A stretch of DNA of 31,420 nt from Geoalkalibacter_A sp034189505 (lineage in GTDB: Bacteria; Desulfobacterota; Desulfuromonadia; Desulfuromonadales; Geoalkalibacteraceae), in the NCBI GenBank assembly GCA_034189505.1, contig JAXHUR010000035.1, forward strand, positions 1-31,420, written 5' to 3'. This document shows positions 16,062 through 23,416 of the stretch, piece by piece. How positions within the stretch are numbered: position 1 is the first letter of the stretch; every line of letters begins with the position of its first letter. A program made the position numbers and the translations under genes. The notes beneath the pieces were generated by a model, which saw only the letters and a program-made list of their open reading frames with translations, was not told the origin of the DNA and ran no database searches.

Positions 16062-16208
16062 TCAGTGCTTGCCCTGGCCGTGCTCGACCAGAAACTCGCG
16101 GCGATCCTTAAACTCTTCTTTCTTGCCCTTGTTCCATTGCTGCACGGGGCGGAAGAAACCGCAGACGCGGGAGTAGACTTCAACTTTTGCTTCACATTTG
16201 CTGCTCAT
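16062..16208 (-). CDS. separate C-terminal glycyl-radical domain of NrdD (48 residues)
   Basis: This short gene encodes the conserved end of class III ribonucleotide reductase: VEVYSRVCGFFRPVQQWNKG followed by KKEEFKDRREF. G17 in RVCGF is the residue expected to carry the catalytic glycyl radical. It is preceded by GGAGG six bases before the ATG and lies 26 bases after the stop of the main nrdD frame, so it is a separate cistron rather than a simple sequencing frameshift. C5 (SSKCE) may supply a zinc ligand normally found in the NrdD C-terminal zinc knuckle, whose first cysteines remain at the end of the large subunit. I infer that the two chains assemble into one active enzyme and that NrdG acts on this tail. 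Confidence 0.85.
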   Translation of the reverse strand: MSSKCEAKVEVYSRVCGFFRPVQQWNKGKKEEFKDRREFLVEHGQGKH

Positions 16209-16234
16209 TGAACGCCTCCAGTGGGTAAGATGGT

Positions 16235-18220
16235 TCAGGCCGCCTCGTGGTCATGGTAGGGACACTCGAAGTGTTCTCCGGGGATGTAGCCATGCTCGGG
16301 GCAGATGGTAAAAGTCGGTGTAATGGTGAAATAGGGCAGATGGAAATTTTCGGCGATGCGGCGTGCCAGGAGCCTGGCGCTGCGCCAGTCCTCGAGGCGC
16401 TCGCCGAGGAAGCCGTGAAAGACGGTGCCGCCGGTGTAGCGGGTCTGCAGCGCATCCTGGTGGCGCAGGGCCTGAAAAATATCGTCGGTGCTGCCCACCG
16501 GCAGCTGGGTGCTGTTGGTGTAGTAGGGCTGGTCATCGCCGGCGGCATGGATTTCGGGAAATCGTTCGCGGTCGGCGCGTGCCAGGCGGAAGCTGGTTCC
16601 TTCTCCCGGCGTGGCTTCCAGGTTGTAGAGGTGATCTGTCTGGTCCTGGTAGCTTTCGAGCTTGCCGCGCATGAACTCCAGGGTTTCCACCGCCAATTTG
16701 TTGCCCGCGCCAGTCGTAATGTCGCGCCCGATGAGGTTGACACACGCTTCATTCATGCCGATCAGGCCGATGGTGGAGAAGTGGTTGTCCCAGTGGCTGC
16801 CGGAGCGTTCCTGGATTCCCTGCAGGTAGAAGCGGCTGTAGGGGTAAAGGCCGTGCTCGGTGAAGCGCTCGAGCTGCTTGCGCTTGATTTCCAGGGAATC
16901 GCGGGCGATATCCATCAATTCGCCGATGCGGTCGAAAAACGCGTCTTTGTTCTCCGCCTGATGGGCGGCGCGGGGCAGGTTGATGGTGACTACTCCGATG
17001 GAGCCGGTCAGCGGGTTGCTGCCGAACAGGCCGCCGCCGCGACGGCGCAGTTCGCGATTGTCGAGCCGCAGGCGGCAGCACATGGAGCGTGCATCCTCGG
17101 GGCTCATATCCGAATTGATGAAGTTACTGAAGTAGGGGATGCCGTACTTGGCGGTCATCTCCCAGATCGGTTCAAAGCGGGCGCTTTCCCAGTCGAGGTC
17201 GCGAGTCAGGTTGTAGGTGGGGATCGGGAAGGAGAAAATGCGCCCCGATGAATCCCCCTCCATCATCACTTCGCAGAAGGCGCGGTTGAACAGGTCCATC
17301 TCCTCCTGGAATTCGCCGTAGACCGAATCCACGAGCTGTCCGCCGATCACCACGGCCTCCTCGGCTATGCCCGCCGGCGGCGACATATCCATGGTGACGT
17401 TGGTGAATGGCGTCTGGAAGCCGACCCGGGTGGGGACGTTCATGTTGAAGATGAACTCCTGCATGGCCTGCTTGACGTCCTTGTACTTCAGGCCGTCGTA
17501 GCGGATGAACGGCGCCAGCAGGGTGTCGAAGTTGGCGAACGCCTGCGCGCCGGCCGCCTCCCCCTGCAGGGTGTAGAAGAAATTGACCACCTGCCCGAGG
17601 GCGGTGCGGAAATGTTTCGCCGGTGCGCTCTGCACCTTGCCGTAGGCGCCGGTGAATCCTTTGAGCAGCAGATCCTTCAGGTCCCAGCCGCAGCAGTAGA
17701 CCGAGAGCATGCCGAGATCGTGAATGTGCAAATCCGCTTCGCGATGCGCCGCGGCGATGTATTCGGGGTAGATCTTGTTGAGCCAGTAATTGCTGGTGAT
17801 ATTGCTGGCGATATGATTGTTGAGTCCCTGCAGGGAGTAGCCCATGTTGGCATTTTCATTGACCCGCCAGTCCTCCTGGGCCAGGTAGCTGTCGATGGAC
17901 TCGACCGACTCGCGCATGAATTCGCGCGTGCGGCGCAGCGATTCGTGCTGGCGGCGATAGAGGATATAGGCCTTGGCGACCTGGGCGTGGCCATTTTCGA
18001 TCAGGATCTTTTCCACCAGGTCCTGAACGTTTTCGACTGTGGGGACGCGATCGTCCTTGTAGATCACCTCAAGGATACCGACCACCTGGCGTGCAATATC
18101 CGCGGGGCGCTCCATGTCAGTACCGCCCACGGCCCTCACCGCTTTGCAGAGTGCTTCAACGATCTTGTCCTGTTCGAACGCAACCACGCGCCCGTCGCGT
18201 TTGCGGATGAAAGGTACCAT
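16235..18220 (-). CDS. nrdD: anaerobic (class III) ribonucleoside-triphosphate reductase, catalytic body lacking the glycyl-radical tail
   Basis: Reduces ribonucleoside triphosphates to deoxy forms without oxygen. The 661-residue chain has an N-terminal ATP-cone (about 1-95, starting MVPFIRKRDGRVVAFEQDKI) for allosteric control, then the ten-stranded barrel with MCCRLRLD, GSNPLTGSIGVVTINLPR and NEACVNLIG. The C-terminus CPEHGYIPGEHFECPYH keeps the first part of the zinc knuckle and then stops, without an RVxGY motif; that motif is on the next gene. The start at 18220 follows AGGAGGGG and is preferred because a 94-codon upstream extension would run through the promoter and both NrdR boxes. Apart from the missing tail the protein looks intact. 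Confidence 0.93.
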   Translation of the reverse strand: MVPFIRKRDGRVVAFEQDKIVEALCKAVRAVGGTDMERPADIARQVVGILEVIYKDDRVPTVENVQDLVEKILIENGHAQVAKAYILYRRQHESLRRTREFMRESVESIDSYLAQEDWRVNENANMGYSLQGLNNHIASNITSNYWLNKIYPEYIAAAHREADLHIHDLGMLSVYCCGWDLKDLLLKGFTGAYGKVQSAPAKHFRTALGQVVNFFYTLQGEAAGAQAFANFDTLLAPFIRYDGLKYKDVKQAMQEFIFNMNVPTRVGFQTPFTNVTMDMSPPAGIAEEAVVIGGQLVDSVYGEFQEEMDLFNRAFCEVMMEGDSSGRIFSFPIPTYNLTRDLDWESARFEPIWEMTAKYGIPYFSNFINSDMSPEDARSMCCRLRLDNRELRRRGGGLFGSNPLTGSIGVVTINLPRAAHQAENKDAFFDRIGELMDIARDSLEIKRKQLERFTEHGLYPYSRFYLQGIQERSGSHWDNHFSTIGLIGMNEACVNLIGRDITTGAGNKLAVETLEFMRGKLESYQDQTDHLYNLEATPGEGTSFRLARADRERFPEIHAAGDDQPYYTNSTQLPVGSTDDIFQALRHQDALQTRYTGGTVFHGFLGERLEDWRSARLLARRIAENFHLPYFTITPTFTICPEHGYIPGEHFECPYHDHEAA

Positions 18221-18303
18221 GCGCTTGTTCCCCTCCTGTCGAAATTTACCCGCCAGTCTTCCACAATAATTTATGCAGCCGCCGGCGCCTGAAACCGAAA
18301 TTG

Positions 18304-18331
18304 AATTTAGCATAGAGATGAAAGCAGTCAA
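18304..18331 (-). promoter_or_regulatory. candidate nrdD promoter
   Basis: Minus strand TTGACT (18331-18326), 16-base spacer, TAAATT (18309-18304), about 84 bases before the nrdD ATG and just downstream of the NrdR boxes. Confidence 0.4.
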
Positions 18332-18339
18332 GGTAAAAA

Positions 18340-18387
18340 ACACAACATGTAGATTAAAATTATCGGCCGCAACACCATATATTGTGA
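18340..18387 (-). promoter_or_regulatory. tandem NrdR boxes upstream of nrdD
   Basis: ACACCATATATTGTGA (18372-18387) is a near-perfect match to the NrdR box (acaCwAtATaTwGtgt). A weaker copy, ACACAACATGTAGATT, sits at 18340-18355. The starts are 32 bases apart, three helical turns, the spacing normal for paired NrdR sites. NrdR would repress nrdD when dATP is plentiful. The boxes lie in the 397-base divergent gap between nrdD and nikR, which otherwise holds only promoter-like sequence. Confidence 0.72.
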
Positions 18388-18617
18388 TCAGTTCGTGGAC
18401 AGGTTGTGGATAAGCAGGGGACGGAAAATCCCCGCCGGGCGGAGCAATCCCCCTCTGGCGGCGCTTGACCGCAATAAGGGAGCATGCTAGACAGTTTTTC
18501 AACCCGACTCGTTTTCCCCTGCATCTGTTTGCTGTTTTCGGTTGCCCGGTTCCCAGGTCTCAACGAAGGACCAGCAGAGACAGGAAACAGGTGTTCACCT
18601 TGCCCCTGGAGGGCCCT

Positions 18618-19037
18618 ATGGCTGAAACCACCCGCTTCGGAATTTCCATCGACGGCCGCCTGCTGCAACAGTTCGACGATCTCATCGAAAGCAAAGGGTA
18701 CGACAATCGCTCCGAAGCGATTCGCGACCTGATCCGCAACGCTCTTGTCGAGCAGCAGTGGTCCGGTGATGACGAGGAAACCGTGGGAACGGTGACTCTG
18801 GTCTATGATCATCACACCCGCGACCTGGCGGACAGGCTCACCGAGCACCAGCATTCGCATCATGAGGCGGTGATCTCGACCCTGCATGTGCACCTCGACG
18901 CGCATCACTGCCTGGAAGTGGTTGTGGTCAAAGGTCGCACGTCGGAGGTGCGTCGTCTGGCCGATGAGTTGATCGGCACCAAAGGGGTCAAGCACGGCAA
19001 GCTGGTGACCTCGACCACGGGAAAAGGCTTGCAGTGA
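18618..19037 (+). CDS. nikR: nickel-responsive transcriptional regulator
   Basis: A 139-residue regulator with an N-terminal ribbon-helix-helix DNA-binding domain (residues 1-45, TTRFGISIDGRLLQQFDD) and a C-terminal ACT-type nickel-binding domain. The four square-planar nickel ligands of NikR are conserved by alignment with E. coli H76, H87, H89 and C95: here H79, H90, H92 and C98 (LHVHLDAHHC). The ATG at 18618 has GGAGG seven bases upstream; extension to 18465 lacks a ribosome site. It probably represses the nickel importer through the site at 15198-15225. It lies on the opposite strand, with the nrd operon between it and the importer. Confidence 0.94.
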   Translation: MAETTRFGISIDGRLLQQFDDLIESKGYDNRSEAIRDLIRNALVEQQWSGDDEETVGTVTLVYDHHTRDLADRLTEHQHSHHEAVISTLHVHLDAHHCLEVVVVKGRTSEVRRLADELIGTKGVKHGKLVTSTTGKGLQ

Positions 19038-19165
19038 ACCAGGTATGGCGGCGTGTTGCGACAGAAAAAGTCGCATTGGCGGCTTCGCCCCCTGTCACAA
19101 GGCAGGGAGCGAAGCTGAAGCGAAGGGGTCGTGCGGGTCGAAAATGACCGGAGGGGCGGAACAGG

Positions 19166-19450
19166 TCAGCGATCTTCCAGCTTGTGACAGAAAAGGCAGC
19201 GCATGGGTGCTTCGCCGGGCTTGGCCGGGTGCTCCGGCGGAAAGGCGATCTGCTCTCCGTCGTGGCACCGCTCGCACTGGGCGTCGACCTCGATTTTTTT
19301 CATGCCGGCGTCGCGCATTTCGTAGAAAGGGCGGTGGGTTTGGTCGTAGGGGACGCGCGTCGTTTTGATGGAACCGGAGATGACATAAAAAGTGATGAAA
19401 ACCGCTGCCACAATGAGCAGAAACAGCCCGTCTCTCTTGCGAAAAGTCAT
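19166..19450 (-). CDS. small membrane-anchored diheme c-type cytochrome
   Basis: A 94-residue protein with one N-terminal membrane helix (about 8-26, LFLLIVAAVFITFYVI) and a periplasmic domain containing two heme c motifs: CERCH at 59-63 and CLFCH at 85-89. The remaining H66-80 segment is proline rich. The helix probably acts as an uncleaved anchor. It would carry electrons at the outer face of the inner membrane. I do not recognise a named family. It lies 150 bases downstream of the BadF-type gene on the same strand, with a strong hairpin between, so co-transcription is uncertain. Confidence 0.8.
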   Translation of the reverse strand: MTFRKRDGLFLLIVAAVFITFYVISGSIKTTRVPYDQTHRPFYEMRDAGMKKIEVDAQCERCHDGEQIAFPPEHPAKPGEAPMRCLFCHKLEDR

Positions 19451-19490
19451 AGGAATCGATCCTTGTTCAAGGGTGGTCGGTCACTGTTCA

Positions 19491-19577
19491 GCGCGGGGTC
19501 GCAATTCTCATGACAAGGGCCACTTTTCGCCATCCCTGGCGCCAAACACCCTTGCCATGAGAACTGTGGCCCCGCGC
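19491..19577. repeat. 29-bp inverted repeat with nested hairpin
   Basis: Left arm 19491-19519 (begins GCGCGGGG, ends TCTCATGACAAGGG) pairs with right arm 19549-19577 at 25 of 29 positions. The 29-base loop contains a second stem, CGCCA-TCCC-TGGCG. It lies between the BadF-type gene and the cytochrome gene, both on the minus strand. It could be a transcription attenuator or terminator, or a REP-like element. Confidence 0.65.
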
Positions 19578-19600
19578 GGTAAGGTAAATAGGAACGATCT

Positions 19601-20374
19601 TTATTCCCTGCCGGCCAGCACCGCACATCCGATGGCGCCGTTGTGCTGGGGGTGTTCGGGGGGCAGGGGTGCGCATCCCACGGCCTGGTGCAGCAGGTGC
19701 AGGAAGGCCTGATTGCGCGCCACCCCTCCTGTGACGAGCAGGGTGTCGCGGGGGAAGCGGCGCAGCATCGGCATCACCCGCTTGATCAGGGTCTGGTTGA
19801 TCCCCGCGCACAGCTCCGACAGGGGGTAGCCTTCGACGATCTTGCCGATCAGCTCGCTTTCCCCGAAAATGCCGCAGGTGGCATCCAGAGGTACAGGATT
19901 TTCACTGTGGCGCGAGAGTTCGTCAAGATCGATTTCCAGAACCTGTGCCATGTTTTCCAGGTAGCGCCCGGAGCTTGCGGCGCACTTGTCGTTCATCAGG
20001 AAATCCTGCAGGATACCGTTTTCCACCCGCGTGACCTTGGTGTCCTGGCCGCCGAGATCGAGCAGGGTGAAGGTTTCGAGGCCGGTCTGAAAACGGGCGC
20101 CTGCGACATGTGCCTGGATTTCCGGAATAACCCGCGCGCCGGCCAGGTTGATGGTGTTGCGGCCGTAGCCGGTCACCACCATGGTCTCGGCCTCCTCTTT
20201 TCTGTCAAACAGGTCGAGAGCCGGGAAGTCGATCGTCAGGGCGCCGTCGCGCAAGCCGCCGTAGCGGCGGTAGAATGAGATGGTGTCGAATTCGCGCAGC
20301 CACAGCAGCTTTTCGTTGTCCATGGCGGCGAATTTGACTTTGCGGCTGCCGAGATCGATGCCGAGAGTTCTCAT
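19601..20374 (-). CDS. BadF/BcrA/HgdC-type ATPase, activator of a 2-hydroxyacyl-CoA dehydratase-like protein
   Basis: An ASKHA-fold iron-sulfur ATPase of 257 residues that uses ATP to push a low-potential electron into its partner. Nucleotide motifs are GIDLGSRKVKFA at the N-terminus, LLDLGGQDTKV near 105 and VTGGVARN near 225. Two cysteines, C131 (NDKCAASSG) and C167 (DATCGIFGES), would bridge one [4Fe-4S] cluster across a homodimer, as in HgdC. The ATG overlaps the stop of the HgdB-type gene (ATGA), so the two proteins are made together. Length and motifs fit the activator family; the reaction served is unknown. Confidence 0.88.
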   Translation of the reverse strand: MRTLGIDLGSRKVKFAAMDNEKLLWLREFDTISFYRRYGGLRDGALTIDFPALDLFDRKEEAETMVVTGYGRNTINLAGARVIPEIQAHVAGARFQTGLETFTLLDLGGQDTKVTRVENGILQDFLMNDKCAASSGRYLENMAQVLEIDLDELSRHSENPVPLDATCGIFGESELIGKIVEGYPLSELCAGINQTLIKRVMPMLRRFPRDTLLVTGGVARNQAFLHLLHQAVGCAPLPPEHPQHNGAIGCAVLAGRE

Positions 20375-21363
20375 GCCTTGCGCCCCTTGAGCATTTCAAC
20401 AAACCCTTCCAGGCGGATGCGGCCGCGGGCATCGAGGGGGCCGGGGCGATCTCCCTCCAAGGTCAGAACCGGAACGTCGAGCTTCCGGCGAACGATCAGA
20501 TCCTCGATCTGGCGAAAGCAGAACGATTGGACGTAATGGATGACGCCGTCGACGCGCCGTTTTGCCACCTCCCGCAGGATGTCTTCCAGGCGGGTGAAAA
20601 TATCGTACGGATAGGTGTAGCGCAGGTACTGCTCCTCCATGTCGGTGCAGGCAAAGGGCATGGAGAACTGGCGCTGGGTTTCGTTGAACACCACCCGCGC
20701 CTGCATCTCCTCCAGCGCCCCGTAGAGACCGTCGACAATGGGCGGCACCCCGATGTAGGCCAGTCTAAGGGTGTCCCGGCGGGGCTCGCGGGCGCGCGCC
20801 TGCTCGAGAAAGGCGTCAATCTGCTTCTCGTAAGCCGTCACATCGCCGTTCATGTCCGAGGTGCACAACTGGTAGAAGTTGTTCTCTTCACCGCTGACGC
20901 GATTCTCCTCCCAGCTGAGCCGATCGATTTCGTGAACCTTGGCGCGGACCCGGTCAAGTTCATCACGGGCGTCTTCCATCTCGGCGCGGGTGACGGCGAA
21001 ATATTCGGCCAGTTGATCGATTTGCCGCCCGATCGCCTGTCGCGAGCGGTCGTGGGGATAGGAGAAGGGGATCGTCGCGGTCCCTCTGAGCGAGAGCACC
21101 TCCATCAGGGCGCGTGTATTTGAGCAGTCGCCTTCGGTAACCGCAATCACTTCATCGATGCCGTGACGGACCACCGCGCCGTAAAGACCTTTGATCCAGG
21201 CGCAGATGTTGCGGGGAAATCCATCGATTTCCGCCTCCTCGATCAGGGCCTGAGGGTCGGGTGCGGTAATGAAGATATTGTTGAGGTCCACCGGCCGCCT
21301 GCCTGCGGCCACCAGAACTTCAAGGGGAATTGTGGTGGTGAATCCAACCATGCCGTGCGTCAA
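20371..21363 (-). CDS. 2-hydroxyacyl-CoA dehydratase subunit-like iron-sulfur protein (HgdB/FldC superfamily)
   Basis: Partner of the BadF-type ATPase. A 330-residue protein of the HgdB/BcrC superfamily with five cysteines: C54 (NICAWIKG), C80 (EGDCSNT), C167, C239 and C282 (VQSFCFRQ). C54, C80 and C282 sit where HgdB-type proteins bind their cluster. There is no second dehydratase subunit next to it, so it probably acts as a homodimer, perhaps like double-cubane cluster proteins. A charged helix spans about 120-150. The TTG start at 21363 has GGAG ten bases upstream; an ATG at 21351 (MVGFTTTIPLEVL) is the alternative. No acyl-CoA genes are nearby, so the substrate is unknown. Confidence 0.82.
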   Translation of the reverse strand: MTHGMVGFTTTIPLEVLVAAGRRPVDLNNIFITAPDPQALIEEAEIDGFPRNICAWIKGLYGAVVRHGIDEVIAVTEGDCSNTRALMEVLSLRGTATIPFSYPHDRSRQAIGRQIDQLAEYFAVTRAEMEDARDELDRVRAKVHEIDRLSWEENRVSGEENNFYQLCTSDMNGDVTAYEKQIDAFLEQARAREPRRDTLRLAYIGVPPIVDGLYGALEEMQARVVFNETQRQFSMPFACTDMEEQYLRYTYPYDIFTRLEDILREVAKRRVDGVIHYVQSFCFRQIEDLIVRRKLDVPVLTLEGDRPGPLDARGRIRLEGFVEMLKGRKA

Positions 21364-21418
21364 TCTTGAAAAGCTCCAGGGATGTCAGGGTGGATGATTC
21401 CCCGCGGTATAAATGCGT

Positions 21419-21751
21419 TCAGTCCGTACGGATGAAGACCAGGTAGATGACAATGCCGACCAGCAGGACCCCGCCGCCGATGAAAACCAGCAGCGCATCG
21501 TTGGTTCCCTCTTCCAGTGAGGTTCCACGCCCCATAGTGTAGGAGAGCAGCCAGGCGAATCCGACGCAGCCGACCAGGGTGGCCAGCAGCGTGCGCCATT
21601 TCATGACCAGCGCGACCAGCGCCAGAACCCCGCAAACAGCCAGGAACCAAGGGTTCGTGATCAGTTCGCCGAGGTTTGCCTCCTGCAGGGTGCGCACGAC
21701 TTCATCGGTGCGCAGGTGGCGGAAAAAATCAGCAATGCGCGAAAGATCCAT
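21419..21751 (-). CDS. small three-helix membrane protein of unknown function
   Basis: A 110-residue protein with a 30-residue amphipathic, charged N-terminus (MDLSRIADFFRHLRTDEVVR) and three predicted membrane helices at about 34-50, 54-72 and 86-107. No catalytic motif or metal site is visible. It is 55 bases upstream of the HgdB-type gene on the same strand and may share its transcript. I do not recognise the family; annotation as a membrane protein is all the sequence supports. Confidence 0.7.
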   Translation of the reverse strand: MDLSRIADFFRHLRTDEVVRTLQEANLGELITNPWFLAVCGVLALVALVMKWRTLLATLVGCVGFAWLLSYTMGRGTSLEEGTNDALLVFIGGGVLLVGIVIYLVFIRTD

Positions 21752-21846
21752 GGTGGAAAGGAATCCTTAAGCAGTTTGGTTGTTTTGCGCGAAAGCTTAC
21801 TATAGCAGTTTCCTAATGGCTGCGGAAGGGGAAACCGCCATTTTTC

Positions 21847-21875
21847 TTGACTTTGCATGGTCCGTTTCCTACGAT
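21847..21875 (+). promoter_or_regulatory. candidate murI promoter
   Basis: TTGACT (21847-21852), a 17-base spacer and TACGAT (21870-21875), in the divergent gap between the membrane-protein gene and murI, about 94 bases before the GTG start. Confidence 0.5.
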
Positions 21876-21968
21876 GAGCGGCCGATTGGTGCCTTTTTTT
21901 GGGCATGATCGGGGATTGCGGTTCCGTCATTGCACCAGGGCCGCGGAGCCTTCATCGGGAGAGAACGG

Positions 21969-22769
21969 GTGATTTCAGAACGTGCCATCGGGGTTTTCGA
22001 CTCCGGAGTCGGCGGCCTGACGGTTCTCAAGGAGTTGAGCCGTCAGTTGCCGGAAGAGGAGCTGGTCTATCTTGGCGACACGGCGCGTGTCCCGTACGGC
22101 ACCAAAAGCCCCGCCACCGTCACCCGCTATGCCCTGGAGGCGGCGGCCTTCCTGGTTTCCCTCGGCGTCAAGGCCCTTGTCGTCGCTTGCAACACGGCCT
22201 CGGCGGTGGCTCTGCCGGCCCTGGCGGCACGCTACCAGGTGCCCGTCTTCGGTGTGATCTGCCCCGGTGCCGCACGCGCCCTTCAGCTCAGCCGCGGCAG
22301 GCGCATCGGCGTCATCGGGACCGAGGGCACCATCAAGAGCGAAGCCTACGCCCGCGCTCTTCACCATCTGGACAGCCGCGCCCATGTGTTCGGCGTGCCC
22401 TGCCCGCTGTTTGTCCCGCTTGCGGAGGAAGGCTGGGCCGATCATCCCATTGCGCACATGGCGGCCAGTGAATACCTGATGCCGCTGCTGACCGAGAAAA
22501 TCGATACACTGGTTCTTGGTTGTACTCATTACCCCCTGCTCAAGAACACCCTGTCTCAAGTGCTTGGTCCCCATATCGCCCTGGTCGATTCCGCCGAGGA
22601 AACTGCGGCCGCAGTTGCGCGCCGCCTGAAGGAAGACTTCCTCGCTCGTCGCACCCCCTGCTCGGCTCACCGTTTTTTCGTCACCGACGTGCCCGATCGT
22701 TTTGAACGGGTTGGCGGTGCCTTCTGGGGAGAGCCGCTGCATGGAGTCAAACAGGTGGAGATCGGTTGA
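21969..22769 (+). CDS. murI: glutamate racemase
   Basis: Makes D-glutamate for peptidoglycan by cofactor-independent racemisation in the cytoplasm. The 266-residue length is typical. The two catalytic cysteines are conserved: C74 (VACNTASA) and C185 (GCTHYPLL), with H187 beside the second and D11-S12 in the N-terminal FDSGVGGLTV motif. The GTG at 21969 is chosen because GGGAGAG lies six bases upstream and the protein then begins just before the first strand; a TTG 13 codons earlier is possible. It begins a likely operon with the GerMN gene and metH. Confidence 0.93.
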   Translation: MISERAIGVFDSGVGGLTVLKELSRQLPEEELVYLGDTARVPYGTKSPATVTRYALEAAAFLVSLGVKALVVACNTASAVALPALAARYQVPVFGVICPGAARALQLSRGRRIGVIGTEGTIKSEAYARALHHLDSRAHVFGVPCPLFVPLAEEGWADHPIAHMAASEYLMPLLTEKIDTLVLGCTHYPLLKNTLSQVLGPHIALVDSAEETAAAVARRLKEDFLARRTPCSAHRFFVTDVPDRFERVGGAFWGEPLHGVKQVEIG

Positions 22770-22801
22770 TTGAATGCCGGGCTGAAAGCGGAGATTCAGA
22801 T

Positions 22802-23416
22802 ATGGCTTCATGGCGTTCCATTCTTATATCGGCAGTTATTGTTCTCGGTCTGGCGGCAGTCTTTGCCTTCGCGTTCTGGGCTGGGAAAGTCAACCTGTTC
22901 GCCCCCACCTCGCCTGAGTTGGCGCCCACGCCCACCGAACCTCCGGTGATGCGCGAAATCATCCTCTATTTCAGCGATCCGCAGGCCGAATTTCTGGTGA
23001 CGGAAAGCCGTGAGATCGTCGCGTGCGGCAGTGACCTGGAGTGTGTGCGCGCGGTAGTGGAAGAGCTGATTCTCGGTTCCAGGGAGGGGCTTATTGCGGT
23101 CCTGCCGCCGCAGGCGAAACTGCTGGCGGTGGAGGTCGAGGGACAGAGTGCCGTTCTTGATTTCAGTCGTGACCTGATCACACGCCATCCCGGCGGCAGC
23201 ATATCGGAATTGTTGACGGTGCATGCGTTGGCCAACACGGTCGCGGTCAATTTCCCCCATCTGCGACAGGTGAGGATACTGGTCGCCGGAGAGGCGGTGG
23301 AGACATTGAAGGGGCATGTGGACGTGAGGGCGCCGATCGCCGCTGACTTCCGCCTGACGCGACCGCCGTCGGATGGCGAAACGGATGATCATCCTGATCA
23401 AGGAGGTTTGAAATGA
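22802..23416 (+). CDS. GerMN-domain lipid-facing/anchored protein
   Basis: A 204-residue protein with an N-terminal membrane anchor (about 6-28), a proline-rich linker (PTSPELAPTPTEPP), then a GerMN domain (about 48-185: REIILYFSDPQAEFLVTE, VEELILGSREGL, ALANTVAVNFPHLRQVRILV). GerMN domains occur in spore germination protein GerM and in cell-envelope proteins of non-sporing bacteria, with no known reaction. Next to murI it may act in the cell wall, which is an inference from position. The ATG at 22802 follows GGAG at good spacing. Its stop overlaps the metH start by four bases. Confidence 0.85.
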   Translation: MASWRSILISAVIVLGLAAVFAFAFWAGKVNLFAPTSPELAPTPTEPPVMREIILYFSDPQAEFLVTESREIVACGSDLECVRAVVEELILGSREGLIAVLPPQAKLLAVEVEGQSAVLDFSRDLITRHPGGSISELLTVHALANTVAVNFPHLRQVRILVAGEAVETLKGHVDVRAPIAADFRLTRPPSDGETDDHPDQGGLK

